Shown: in pieces, positions 1-8,934 of the stretch
How the letters are laid out: each line of letters begins with the position of its first letter
How positions within the stretch are numbered: position 1 is the first letter of the stretch
Source: CAZNLL01 sp964573885
GTDB taxonomy: Bacteria > Desulfobacterota > DSM-4660 > Desulfatiglandales > Desulfatiglandaceae
Assembly (NCBI GenBank): GCA_964573885.1
Contig: CAZNLL010000021.1
Location: forward strand, 1 to 38,382
Reading direction: 5' to 3'
DNA length: 38,382 bases
Notes under the pieces: model-generated
Told to the model about the DNA's origin: nothing
What the model saw: only the letters and a program-made list of their open reading frames with translations
Database searches by the model: none
Program-made: the position numbers and the translations under genes

Positions 1-336
1 AACTATTCCATTTCTCCGTCAAAAATGTGAAATTATTTTTGCGTGAGCCCTAAGGGCCGGAGGGCAAGGGATATGAAAAAAGTACTCAAGTTTTTTAACC
101 ATCCTGACGATATGTAGCTCAAAAGGCTGGAGCGAGAAGATTTTCAGGGGCTTAAGACCTCTGATGAAGCATGGAGTCAACAATGCCAGAGGGAAAGGAG
201 GTGAGCTAAGAGCGGTCCAAGGCCGCAGAGAGGGCTCCGGATCAATCCGGATACAAAGAGAGGATGCCAAAAGGATTTGGCACCATGGTTAAAAGGCAGT
301 CATAAACTAGACTAAAAAATCAAGGAGGATTTAATT
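1..336 (+). other. Non-coding upstream and leader region of flagellin
   Basis: No convincing gene is seen here. After the candidate sigma-28 promoter the putative leader carries many GGA triplets, including an isolated SD-like AAAGGAGGTGA (about 194-204) with no usable reading frame behind it, and a strong ribosome binding site AAGGAGG at 322-328 that sets the fliC start at 337. A TTGGCAC at 277-283 resembles the -24 half of a sigma-54 promoter but lacks the -12 GC. GGA-rich flagellin leaders are typical targets of CsrA-type repressors; that role is inferred here. Confidence 0.5.
86..113 (+). promoter_or_regulatory. Candidate sigma-28 (FliA) promoter of flagellin
   Basis: The -35-like box TCAAGTTT (86-93) is followed after 12 bases by the -10-like box GACGATAT (106-113). 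The FliA consensus is TAAAGTTT, 11 bases, GCCGATAA, so both boxes match well and the spacer is one base long. Flagellins are classic late, sigma-28-dependent genes. If used, transcription starts near 120 and leaves a leader of about 215 bases before fliC. No better promoter was seen between here and the gene. Confidence 0.5.
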
Positions 337-1524
337 ATGGCAGTAATGATCAATCACAACTTAATGGCAATGACCGCGGCCAGGCATCTGGGATCCGCCT
401 ATGACAGAATGTCCACCTCCACTGAGAGGCTCTCATCCGGTTTGAGGATCAACTCCGCAGCGGATGACGCAGCCGGTCTGGCAGTCCGGGAGAATATGCG
501 TTCAGACATCGCCGTCTTGAATCAGGGCGTGCGCAATGCCAACGACGCCATATCCATGATCCAGACGGCTGACGGCGCCCTCCAGGTCATCGACGAAAAG
601 CTCATTCGAATGAAGGAACTGGCCGAGCAGGCGGCCACCGGGACTTACACAAGCGCCCAAAGGGCCATCATGAACTCAGAGTATCAGGAGATGGCTTCGG
701 AAATCACCCGGATCGCCCACGCCACCGATTTTAACGGCACCCACCTGCTCAATTCGGGCACTAACCAGATCACCATCCACTTCGGAGCCGGGAACGACGC
801 CGCCGAAGACAAATACGCCGTTACCTTTGAAGACATGACCGCCACCACCTTAGGTGTTGGTTCTGTGGGGGACGCGGCGGATATATGGAGGACCACAGCC
901 AATGTGACTTCAGCGGCCGGGACGATCATCGCCTCCAACAACGGTACGGACTTTGCCTTTTCCGTCAACGGGAATGCTGCGACCATCAGTCTGTCCAGCG
1001 GGGGCTACACCCTTAACGAGTTGGTCTCGGCCATCAATGACGGCCAGAGCCTTGTCACCGCCTCTGCTGAAGCCTACGGCGGTCTCTACCATCTCAAGAT
1101 ACAAACCGCTTCCTCGGGCGCGGCCTATGACTTCAAGGTCAACTCAGGCCCCTCCGAGATCGATGCCCAGGCCTCCGAGTGGGTGCACCTGCAGGAGAGC
1201 GCGGGTGCAGGCGGTGCAGGGGATAGTATTACCACCCAGTCCCTGGCCCAGTCCGCCCTGGGGAAGCTGGACACAGCCATCCAGTCCAAGGAATCGCTGC
1301 GCGCCCTGATCGGATCCATGTCCAACAGGCTGGAGAACACCGTCACAAACTTGACGATCCAGGCGGAGAACCTGCAGGCCGCTGAATCGCGGGTCTCGGA
1401 CGTGGATGTGGCCACGGAGATGACGGAATTCACCAAAAACAACATTATCGTCCAGGCGGCCACGGCCATGCTGGCGCAGGCCAACTCCCTGCCCCAGCTT
1501 GCGCTGCAGCTCCTTCAAGGGTAA
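337..1524 (+). CDS. fliC: Flagellin (filament subunit)
   Basis: Structural protein of the flagellar filament, 395 residues, exported through the flagellar type III system without a signal peptide. The conserved N-terminal D0/D1 region (about 1-140, with the hallmark RLSSGLRINSAADDAAGLAV) and the C-terminal D1/D0 region (about 315-395, ending LALQLLQG) are both complete. The shorter central domain (about 140-315) contains a flagellin IN-type motif near residues 205-240 (FSVNGNAATISL, then ELVSAINDG) and is rich in Ser, Thr and Ala, which are the usual O-glycosylation sites. A strong SD (AAGGAGG, 8 bases upstream) fixes the start. It is followed by a hairpin and then by fliD and fliS. It is the likely acceptor of the glycans made by the genes to its right. 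Confidence 0.97.
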   Translation: MAVMINHNLMAMTAARHLGSAYDRMSTSTERLSSGLRINSAADDAAGLAVRENMRSDIAVLNQGVRNANDAISMIQTADGALQVIDEKLIRMKELAEQAATGTYTSAQRAIMNSEYQEMASEITRIAHATDFNGTHLLNSGTNQITIHFGAGNDAAEDKYAVTFEDMTATTLGVGSVGDAADIWRTTANVTSAAGTIIASNNGTDFAFSVNGNAATISLSSGGYTLNELVSAINDGQSLVTASAEAYGGLYHLKIQTASSGAAYDFKVNSGPSEIDAQASEWVHLQESAGAGGAGDSITTQSLAQSALGKLDTAIQSKESLRALIGSMSNRLENTVTNLTIQAENLQAAESRVSDVDVATEMTEFTKNNIIVQAATAMLAQANSLPQLALQLLQG

Positions 1525-1575
1525 TTACGCCCTTTGAGGGGGGAGCCTGTAGGCCCCGGGCCGTTCAGGTAAGTC

Positions 1576-1608
1576 AAGATCGGGAGAAGGCTTTCTTCTC
1601 CCGATCTT
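1576..1608 (+). terminator. Terminator-like hairpin after flagellin
   Basis: A perfect 14-bp stem (1576-1589 with 1595-1608) closes a 5-base loop about 50 bases after the fliC stop codon. The 3' flank starts with A and has no clear T run, so it may act as a weak intrinsic terminator or as an mRNA-stabilising 3' end for the abundant flagellin transcript. Confidence 0.6.
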
Positions 1609-1772
1609 ATAGCCTCCGGGGTTCATCTCCTAAACGCCCTTGATCTGGACTGCCTCAAATAGCGGGGCCCATGGAAAAAAGTTTCAGTCCGGTGGGAAAA
1701 AACTTCCCTCCCCGATCCCTGCGCCCCGGAGAAGGGGCCTGTGGATGACAGATCCGCACGGATATATACATC

Positions 1773-1787
1773 TGGCACACCTTTTGC
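1773..1787 (+). promoter_or_regulatory. Sigma-54 promoter upstream of fliD
   Basis: The sequence TGGCACACCTTTTGC matches the RpoN consensus TGGCAC, five bases, TTGC exactly, with the required GG-to-GC spacing of ten bases. The start point would be near 1799, giving a leader of about 96 bases before fliD. It lies in the 370-base gap between fliC and fliD, which otherwise holds only the fliC hairpin. It implies that fliD and fliS belong to a middle, RpoN-dependent flagellar class with their own activator. Confidence 0.8.
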
Positions 1788-1894
1788 GTATTCCCATGAC
1801 AATCCTTGAGGTATGCTTTTCCACTTCAGGGGCTCAAGCCAGGCCCTGAACCCGGGGGAAGGCGAGCAAAATATCTAGAAGACAGGAGTCTTTA

Positions 1895-4800
1895 ATGTCC
1901 GGGAGTGTCACCATTCAAGGACTGGGCAGCGGCATGGACATGGCCGAGATCGTGGATTCCCTGGTGGAGGCGGAGCAGTATCAACTCAACCGGATGCAGA
2001 CCTGGAAGAGCGAGTGGGAGAGCAAAATCTCGGCCATCCAGGGTCTCAATACCAAGCTCACCACTTATGAGTCCACCGTTAATGAATTGAATACGGCCTC
2101 GGGGTTTCTGGCCACCACCGCCTCCACAAGTGACGATGATGTTGCAGAGGCTACGTCCAGCAGCACCGCCATGGCAGGCACTTACGAGGTGGAGGTGGGC
2201 GCCATCTGGTCCTATAGAAAGGCCGTGACCCTGACCAATGACAGCGACTCCGATCTCGCCACCCACCTCGTTCACATCGACGAGAACCAGCTCGACAGTA
2301 ATTTCTGGAGCAATGTCCAGGCCGATTACGCCGACCTCCGCTTTTATCACGGGGATACCCAGCTGGATTTCCACGTCCAGAACTGGGACTATGGCGCCCA
2401 GACCGCGGATATATGGGTCCAGGTGGACAATATTGACGCAAACGGCGATGAGATCAGCATGTACTACGGTAACGCCTCTGCCACGGATGCGTCTACGGCC
2501 AGCCTTGTGGATCTGAAAAATAGCTGGGTTGAGGGTACCGGTATCAAGGGCGGCCTGTGGCACCTCGACAATGCCCTCTCCGATGAGAGCGGCAACGGCA
2601 ATACCGGCGCCGTGGGGGGTGCCCCCGTATTCGACAGTGAGGACGCCAGCTGGGTGGAGGATGATGCCAGCACTCCTGAATTCGGCCAATCCCTTTCCCT
2701 GGACGGTGCGGCGGACTATGTGGAAGTGTCGGCCCTGTTCACCGTTGATTCGACCAATAATAGGATTGATTTCAAGGAAGATTCAGGTTCTGAACTGACC
2801 GCGGAGATCGCCACCGGCACTTATACGGCAACGGAATTAGAGACAGCCGTAAAGAGCGCCCTGGAAGCTCAAGGCGCCGGTACTTACACGGTCACCTATG
2901 ACGCGGCCACCCAAGGATTCACCATCGCTGTTGCCGGCGGGGTGTCAGACCTGGATCTGCTCTGGAACAGCGGCGGAAACGCGGAAACCAATGCCGGGGA
3001 AGTACTGGGCTTTTCTGATGCGGACGTCACAGGCGGCACCTCTCACACCAGTGATACGGAAAGCGTCAACAACCTGGATATGACCAGCGGTTTTACGGCC
3101 TCCGCGTGGATCAAATTGGATCCCGCGGACAGAAAGGTTGCCAGCCTGGTGGACCGGTTCAACGATTCAGACGACAGCCGAAAGGTCTTCTCCCTGGGTC
3201 TCAATGCAGGGGGGCAGGCCTTTTTTGAAATGCATGATGACACGCTGGCCCAGAGTACCGTCAGTGACGGTGCCGACCTGGCCGACAATGCCTGGCATTG
3301 TGTGGCCGTGACTGTGGATAATACCGACAAGGAGATCAAGCTTTACGTGGACGGATCTCAGGTGGGCTCAACCACGAGTTTCTCGGGAGCCATCCAGGAA
3401 TCGGGTGACGCCCTGGGCATTGGGGCCCGCATCGCCGACGGAAGCGCCTCAAACCTTTTCAAGGGTCTCATAGACGAAGTCAAAGTGGCGGGTCGGGTCT
3501 ATTCCGCGGCGGAAATCGAGGCGGACTATGATCATATGGCGACCGAGTTTGACTCTGAGGGGGCCGACTGTGAGGTATCTGTGGGTGACCAGGTCGCCCT
3601 GGGAGGACTGGCCACGGCCGAGACGGAGATCCACACAGGTGTGGCCGCTTCCACGACGGTTGTCAATGACAGTGGCTCAGAAAAGGTTTTCTCCTATCGC
3701 TACGCCGGGGGAGACGCGGTGACGGTGACCGTCCCGGATAGTACCACGCTGGCGCAACTGGTCAACCTTATCAACACCGATTCCAACAATCCCGGGGTAA
3801 CGGCGAGAATTCTCAATGACGGACTTGCTACCGACACATCCTATCACCTGGTACTGACAGGGAATGACACGGGCAAGGCCAATTATATCTTGATTGATGA
3901 GTCTACCACCCTTGATGGAACAGGCGATACCACCGACTTTACACCCTCCACCTTTGCGGAAAGCCAAACGGCCACCAACGCCCAGCTAAAGATAAACGAC
4001 TACGGCATTGAAAGGTCCTCCAATGTCATCACCGACGCCGCCGAGGGCGTGACCTTTAATCTGAACAGCGAGGGAACCGCCACCGTCACGGTCAACTGGG
4101 ATACAAACAGCATTAAGGGAAACATAGAAGATCTGGTGTCTCAGCATAACACCGTCATTGATTATATAAAGCAGTATGCAAGCTATGATTCAGATTCGGA
4201 AACAGCCGGCCTCATGTTCGGGAATTACGGGTTTCTCATCGTTAAGCAGAGATTAAACGATATTCTTTCCAGCGCCGTGCCAGGACTTGCCGACGGGATA
4301 GACACCTACACCCACCTCGCCCAGATAGGCATTGAGACAGACCCCGATGACGATGGGGCGTGGGTCATTGATGACGACACGCTCACATCGGCCCTGGCCA
4401 ATGATCTTGAGGCCGTCAAACGCTTGTTCATAGAAGACACCTGTCGCACCGTAGGGGGACCGACCAAGGGATATGACGACTGGACGGGGTCCGCTACCAT
4501 AGGCTCAAGCGGAACCTATACGGGGGAGAGCGATTCGACCATCACCTTTACCGTTGCCGGCACCGGCACCTATACCCTGGGTGCGGACGCCATCACCATA
4601 AACTGGAGCAGCACAGACGCAACCGCCCCTGCCGGTTCCTTTACCGTAGAACCTTCCGATGCGGGTGTCCCCCAGGACATCGGAGAAGTCACAGGCATCG
4701 GTAAAGGGGTCTACATCACCCTTTCAGGTCTAGGGGATACCGTGGTCGGGGGCGACGCCTTCGAAGTCAAGGCCTTCGTAAACGGCGTTCCAGGCATTGC

Positions 4801-5059
4801 CGAGCGGTTGAGTGAGGAACTGGAAGACCTGACAGATACAGAAGATGGGCCCATGAACGTGCTCATCGATAATTATGAGGGGATCTGTGACAATATCGAC
4901 GTCAAAATAGAGCGGGAGGAGCGGAGGATCGCCCTTGTGGAACAAAGGTTGATCGATCAGTATAACAGATTGGAGGCCACCCTCACCTCCCTGTCGGGAG
5001 ATGAAAGCACCCTGGAGAGTCTCCTTGATCAATTGCCGAGCATCGGTGACAGCGATTGA
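1895..5059 (+). CDS. fliD: Flagellar cap protein FliD with DUF2341/LamG-like insertions
   Basis: Filament cap (hook-associated protein 2) that folds flagellin subunits at the growing tip. The N-terminal FliD domain (about 1-102, starting with IQGLGSGMDM) and the C-terminal FliD domain (about 695-850 and 965-1054, ending in a coiled coil) are intact. At 1054 residues it is about twice the usual 450-650. Between the halves sit a DUF2341-like segment (about 105-210; WSYRKAVTL, IWVQVDNI, MYYGN) and a LamG/concanavalin-like fold (about 218-282 and 393-547; GLWHLDNALSDESGNGN, WHCVAVTVD, FKGLIDEVKVAGR). The LamG fold is itself interrupted by a small filament-type domain (about 282-390). A second insert lies at about 850-960. 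A flagellin IN-like stretch is at 595-640. SD AGGAG precedes the start. The LamG-like face could bind glycans or surfaces; this is inference. Confidence 0.93.
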   Translation: MSGSVTIQGLGSGMDMAEIVDSLVEAEQYQLNRMQTWKSEWESKISAIQGLNTKLTTYESTVNELNTASGFLATTASTSDDDVAEATSSSTAMAGTYEVEVGAIWSYRKAVTLTNDSDSDLATHLVHIDENQLDSNFWSNVQADYADLRFYHGDTQLDFHVQNWDYGAQTADIWVQVDNIDANGDEISMYYGNASATDASTASLVDLKNSWVEGTGIKGGLWHLDNALSDESGNGNTGAVGGAPVFDSEDASWVEDDASTPEFGQSLSLDGAADYVEVSALFTVDSTNNRIDFKEDSGSELTAEIATGTYTATELETAVKSALEAQGAGTYTVTYDAATQGFTIAVAGGVSDLDLLWNSGGNAETNAGEVLGFSDADVTGGTSHTSDTESVNNLDMTSGFTASAWIKLDPADRKVASLVDRFNDSDDSRKVFSLGLNAGGQAFFEMHDDTLAQSTVSDGADLADNAWHCVAVTVDNTDKEIKLYVDGSQVGSTTSFSGAIQESGDALGIGARIADGSASNLFKGLIDEVKVAGRVYSAAEIEADYDHMATEFDSEGADCEVSVGDQVALGGLATAETEIHTGVAASTTVVNDSGSEKVFSYRYAGGDAVTVTVPDSTTLAQLVNLINTDSNNPGVTARILNDGLATDTSYHLVLTGNDTGKANYILIDESTTLDGTGDTTDFTPSTFAESQTATNAQLKINDYGIERSSNVITDAAEGVTFNLNSEGTATVTVNWDTNSIKGNIEDLVSQHNTVIDYIKQYASYDSDSETAGLMFGNYGFLIVKQRLNDILSSAVPGLADGIDTYTHLAQIGIETDPDDDGAWVIDDDTLTSALANDLEAVKRLFIEDTCRTVGGPTKGYDDWTGSATIGSSGTYTGESDSTITFTVAGTGTYTLGADAITINWSSTDATAPAGSFTVEPSDAGVPQDIGEVTGIGKGVYITLSGLGDTVVGGDAFEVKAFVNGVPGIAERLSEELEDLTDTEDGPMNVLIDNYEGICDNIDVKIEREERRIALVEQRLIDQYNRLEATLTSLSGDESTLESLLDQLPSIGDSD

Positions 5060-5112
5060 TGCCTGGTTTAAAATGGTTCTGATCAACTAAAAAGGAGGAG
5101 GATGTAAGCCCT

Positions 5113-5538
5113 ATGCAGAATTTGACCAGTCTTGAATATAACAAGAATGCCATAACCACGGTGGAAAGGAGAAAACTGGTTGTCCTACTCTATGAGGGGG
5201 CCATCAACTTTCTCAAACGGGCCCAGCAGGGGATCCGGGAGGACGATCCCGAGAAAAGACACAATAATATTATGCGGGCTCTTGATATCATTGATGAATT
5301 AAGAGGGGCATTGAGTTTTTCCCAAGGGGGGGAAATCGCCCCCTCCCTTAACAGCCTTTATCTTTTCATGCGGAGACATCTCACCTCGGCCAACATGAAG
5401 AATGATCTCCAGATGATCCAGGAGGTGGAGACCATGCTTGCCAGCCTCAATGAGGCATGGAAGGCCGTGGCCACCGATCCCGACCTCACCAAGCTCAATT
5501 CGGATTATCCACAACAGGTGAGAGGAATTACCGCCTAA
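5113..5538 (+). CDS. fliS: Flagellin export chaperone FliS
   Basis: Cytoplasmic chaperone that binds the C-terminal D0 helix of flagellin and prevents premature polymerisation. The 141-residue helical protein has the family's usual length and signatures: KLVVLLYEGAINFLKRAQ (about 21-38), the IIDELRGAL helix with a following GGEIA turn, SLYLFMRRHL, and a late EVETMLASLNEAW. SD AAAGGAGGAGG lies about 11 bases before the ATG. It follows fliD by 53 bases, so the two are probably co-transcribed from the sigma-54 promoter. Its stop codon overlaps the stop of the convergent radical SAM gene. Confidence 0.96.
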   Translation: MQNLTSLEYNKNAITTVERRKLVVLLYEGAINFLKRAQQGIREDDPEKRHNNIMRALDIIDELRGALSFSQGGEIAPSLNSLYLFMRRHLTSANMKNDLQMIQEVETMLASLNEAWKAVATDPDLTKLNSDYPQQVRGITA

Positions 5539-7232
5539 GAACGGGCGGTGGCCGACCGCCGGGGTGACCCTTCGAGTACTATCGGGCAGGACTCCAGGTG
5601 CATGAGGTCATGGTATTTGAGGTACATTTCTTTGGAGCGGTTGTCGCTTTCAACCCTTTCCCACATTGTCCGCAAGGCCCTGGCGGCCCCCAAGCTGTCA
5701 CCCATGGCCCTGAGGGCCCGGTAAAGCCCGTGCCATCCGAAAATATGAAACGGATAATTTCGGACCACATCTTTAAAAAGCAAGACGGCCAGCTGGTAGT
5801 TGCCGTTTCGCAGGTTGATGTTGTTCACAAAATTCACATCCAGGTTGACGCGATAGACCAATTCCTTGAGTTCCAGCGCGGAGATCTCTTCTGTATCAAA
5901 GGTCCGTTCCTGAAACCCTGTCCTGGACCACTGGTAGACATCCTCCTTAAGACATCCTCTCTTCAAAAATTGGTTGTACATCTCGGAGCCGATAAGGGGG
6001 GCTGCAATGAGAACCGCATACCAGTCCGCCCCCAGACCTTTCACGTACTCAATGCCCTCTTCCATAAGTTCCCGCGTCTCTCCCGGGAAGCCGAAGATGA
6101 CGTTACAGCGGGTGATGATCCCCTTCTCCCGGCAAAGGCGGATCAAATCCCGAGTCTTATCGAGGTCCACGTTCTTTTTTATGATATGTTTTTGTACAAA
6201 AGGGGAGCCAGACTCCAGGGCCAGGGTCAGCATCTTGGTCCCTACCCCTATCATGTTCTCCAGGATATCCTCGTCCATTGAGTTTATGTTGATGCCTCCT
6301 GTAAACTGCATTTCCAGGTTCGGGATACCAAGTTTTCGGATTTCCCGGAGCAATCCCAGGACCCGCCCCTTGTTCGCCGTAAAATAGTCATCTTCAGGCA
6401 CAAATAAGTTCACCCCGTAGCGCTTGTGCAGCAAAGCCATCTCGGACATCACGTTCTCAACGGACCGGTATCTGACTTTCCTTCCATGTACTGTGTGGGC
6501 CGAGCAGTAAGTGCACTTATGAGGACACCCCCTGGTGGTCAAGACAGTGGCCGAAGAACGGGGAAGGGCGTCTCCCATGTCACGCTCCCATCCCCCGGAA
6601 GTCATGTAGGGCTCTGTATCCAGGAGTTCCCAGTGCGGAAAAGGCAGGGAGTCCAGGTGGGTAACATGATCCGCCAGCTCCAGCGAGCCGGTTGCAGTGA
6701 TATTTCCCCGGTGATAGACCCCTTTGACCTTAACTTCACGGCCTTCGCATAGCTGTTCCACCACTTCGGGAAAAGCGACCTCTCCTTCCCCCCGGACTAC
6801 GCAATCAAGGTCCTTGTGACGCAAGAGGGTTCGAGTACAATTGGTGGCATGGACCCCCCCGGCCACCGTCACCGCCCCCGGCCACAGGCCTTTGAGCGTT
6901 TCCAGGACAAGGTCAAAAAACCGGTGGGACGATGAAAACATCAGAGAAATGGCCACAATATTCGGATCCAAGTGGCGGTATTTTTCCGCCTCTCCCTGGA
7001 CGAAATGGCGGATATCGGAGTATGCTGAAAAGGACTCCTTGAAGCCTAAAACATAGTCGAGCAGATGAATCCGGGCCGCCCTGTTTCGGGCCTTGACAGA
7101 GGCCGATAGATAAAGGATGCCCTTGGGCATGACCAGTTCCTGGTCATATCGGCTCTCGCCTTTCAGGCATTGCTCGAGGTAGAGGTATGGCAAAGACAAA
7201 AGGTTTACAAAAAGAATGTTGGGGCTCATCAT
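5535..7232 (-). CDS. B12-binding radical SAM protein with TPR-like tail
   Basis: Predicted cobalamin-dependent radical SAM enzyme of 565 residues. An N-terminal Rossmann-like B12-binding region (about 1-150, PNILFVNLLSLPYLY onward, with VAISLMFSSSHRFF and TVAGGVHATN) is followed by the radical SAM core, whose [4Fe-4S] ligands are in CPHKCTYC near residues 236-243. A canonical cobalamin-binding DxHxxG is not obvious, as in many members of this class. The last 100 residues form helical TPR-like repeats. Relatives (class B radical SAM) methylate unreactive carbon or phosphorus or rearrange substrates. The substrate here is unknown; a sugar of the flagellin glycan is plausible from context. Last gene of the leftward operon. 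The strong SD GGAGGGAGGG supports the start (ATG at 7232 or 7229). Confidence 0.85.
   Translation of the reverse strand: MMSPNILFVNLLSLPYLYLEQCLKGESRYDQELVMPKGILYLSASVKARNRAARIHLLDYVLGFKESFSAYSDIRHFVQGEAEKYRHLDPNIVAISLMFSSSHRFFDLVLETLKGLWPGAVTVAGGVHATNCTRTLLRHKDLDCVVRGEGEVAFPEVVEQLCEGREVKVKGVYHRGNITATGSLELADHVTHLDSLPFPHWELLDTEPYMTSGGWERDMGDALPRSSATVLTTRGCPHKCTYCSAHTVHGRKVRYRSVENVMSEMALLHKRYGVNLFVPEDDYFTANKGRVLGLLREIRKLGIPNLEMQFTGGININSMDEDILENMIGVGTKMLTLALESGSPFVQKHIIKKNVDLDKTRDLIRLCREKGIITRCNVIFGFPGETRELMEEGIEYVKGLGADWYAVLIAAPLIGSEMYNQFLKRGCLKEDVYQWSRTGFQERTFDTEEISALELKELVYRVNLDVNFVNNINLRNGNYQLAVLLFKDVVRNYPFHIFGWHGLYRALRAMGDSLGAARALRTMWERVESDNRSKEMYLKYHDLMHLESCPIVLEGSPRRSATARS
5544..5560. 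terminator. Short GC-rich hairpin at convergent gene ends
   Basis: A 6-bp stem (GGCGGT with ACCGCC) and 5-base loop lies just after the fliS stop and inside the last codons of the opposite radical SAM gene. It could help end transcription from the left, but there is no T run and its placement inside a coding region makes it a weak candidate. Confidence 0.25.
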
Positions 7233-7293
7233 TTCCCTCCCTCCTCACAGAAATTCCCCTTCGTCTACAAGGGATGCCGGGAGACGAAGCAAC

Positions 7294-8934
7294 TTACGTG
7301 ACGGTCAAAAGACCGTGTTTGATCATCCACATCATATGATAATATATGATGGCCGCCTTTTCGCCGTTCCTTTCGCCGATTGCTTCAACCACTTCTCCCA
7401 CGTGATCTTTCCGTTGGGCCCAAAAAAGGATGGTCCGCACCAGGGAGAGCTCCAGCAAACCCGTGAGTTCTTCATAGGCCCAGTACCCCCGGCGCCTCTG
7501 ATAGACCTCTTTTCCCGGAGCCGTGATTTCCACCCTTTTGGACCCGTCCAGGATTTCGGAGGGGTAATGGGAAAAGGCCTGAAAAAAATCCAGCTCATAG
7601 AGGGAATGACCTTTCGCACCGACCCCTTCGGTTTTGCCTGCCAAACGCCCCAGTTCATTCCATAAGGCCATATATCGCTTCACAACACGCTTCCAGGCAT
7701 ATTCCGAGACACACTTTTGCCTTCCCCTGTTACCCATGTCGCGGCATAGGTCGCGATTTCCGATCAGTTTCCAGATGGCCCCCTTCAAGGACCCTGTGTC
7801 AAAGGAAATGGATTGGGCCAAATGGAGATGGTAGATGGACTCAAAGGCCACAGGTACCGTCTCCGATATATGCTCTGATGCCGGGGCCCAGAGGGTGGGG
7901 ACCTTAAAGCCCTCGACCCCGTCTATCACCAATTCCTTATACCCATTGAAATCAGAAACCACGACAGGGCGGGCGCACGACATGGCCTCCAGCACGGTCA
8001 GCCCAAAGGTCTCCTGGAGATTATCACTCATGGATATGAAAACGTCGGCGGCGCCATAGAGGAAGGGTTTATCCGCCTCCTTGAAATCAGGGAGAAAGAT
8101 GACGCGCTCCCCCAAACCCATTGCGTTGCAAAGTTTCTCAAGAGCCTTGAGATAACCCGAGCCTTCGGAAGCACCGGCCAAAACGAGGTAAAGAGGCATT
8201 TCTTTTTCCCCCTCTACCATGTCCTTGAAGGACCTCACCAGAGGAAAGAGGTCCATTTTGGAAGCGGAAGAAAACCGGGCCACGCTCAAGAGGACCCTGC
8301 CCTCCCGGGGCAGACGGAGCTTCTCCCGGGCCTGACGCTTGGGCCTGGGCGCAAAAAAGTCGGTATCCACACCCAGAGGGATATGGTGGTAAGTTCCCTT
8401 AAAAGCGGTGTCCAGAGCATACAGCTCCTTGTATCGCCTCTCCAGTTGCCCGAAGATCTTTTTCAGGGCCTCTATACCGCAGCGGCTTGTGCCTACGATG
8501 GCGTCACAGGCCATGACATTTTGATTCATCAGAAGATCCAGGTAGGCCGGCATCAGCCGCTGGTAGCTGAGGGAATGGGTGATCCCTGTAATGGGGAAGC
8601 AGGTGCAGGCCCATCTGCTTCTCAGGTTTGCCAGGCTGGAGGTATGGGTGATGAAATCGCTTTGATGGAAAACATGATAGGTCTCCTTGGATATCATTTG
8701 CGGGAGTTGATGGCGGTAGAAAAGTTTCACCTTGCCCTCCAAGACCCGGTCCTCACGAACAAAGGCGTGGAAATCTCTGAACCGCTCATGATCAAAAGAG
8801 TCCCCCAAAAAGAAATGGTACTCCTCAAAAGGGTCATATCTGAGGAGGGCCTTCACAAATTCCCTGTTGGCCACAGCCCTTCCGACGACGGTTTTTCCCA
8901 CATCGCAGTATGAATCCAAGGAACCGAAGATCAT
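7294..8934 (-). CDS. GT4-family glycosyltransferase with C-terminal extension
   Basis: GT-B fold transferase of 546 residues. The C-terminal Glycos_transf_1 domain is clear at about 210-375 (LLSVARFSSASKMDLFPLV, then the EX7E-type retaining motif ETFGLTVLE near 306-314, then ARPVVVSDFNGYKELV). The N-terminal acceptor half is also present. About 130 extra residues follow the catalytic domain and show no recognised motif. It overlaps the upstream small gene by 4 bases (ATGA), so translation is probably coupled. It is likely to add a sugar to the flagellin glycan or its precursor; donor and acceptor cannot be read from the sequence. Confidence 0.87.
   Translation of the reverse strand: MIFGSLDSYCDVGKTVVGRAVANREFVKALLRYDPFEEYHFFLGDSFDHERFRDFHAFVREDRVLEGKVKLFYRHQLPQMISKETYHVFHQSDFITHTSSLANLRSRWACTCFPITGITHSLSYQRLMPAYLDLLMNQNVMACDAIVGTSRCGIEALKKIFGQLERRYKELYALDTAFKGTYHHIPLGVDTDFFAPRPKRQAREKLRLPREGRVLLSVARFSSASKMDLFPLVRSFKDMVEGEKEMPLYLVLAGASEGSGYLKALEKLCNAMGLGERVIFLPDFKEADKPFLYGAADVFISMSDNLQETFGLTVLEAMSCARPVVVSDFNGYKELVIDGVEGFKVPTLWAPASEHISETVPVAFESIYHLHLAQSISFDTGSLKGAIWKLIGNRDLCRDMGNRGRQKCVSEYAWKRVVKRYMALWNELGRLAGKTEGVGAKGHSLYELDFFQAFSHYPSEILDGSKRVEITAPGKEVYQRRRGYWAYEELTGLLELSLVRTILFWAQRKDHVGEVVEAIGERNGEKAAIIYYHMMWMIKHGLLTVT

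Noticed and set aside
19..270. Minus-strand open frame of 83 codons upstream of flagellin
   Set aside because: No SD, no domain, unusual composition, and it overlaps the putative flagellin promoter and leader.
277..292. Possible sigma-54 promoter directly before flagellin (TTGGCAC)
   Set aside because: The -24 half fits, but the -12 position has AA instead of GC, so it lacks an essential element.
1640..1849. Plus-strand open frame of 69 codons between fliC and fliD
   Set aside because: It covers the sigma-54 promoter, has no SD or recognisable sequence, and is best explained by chance.
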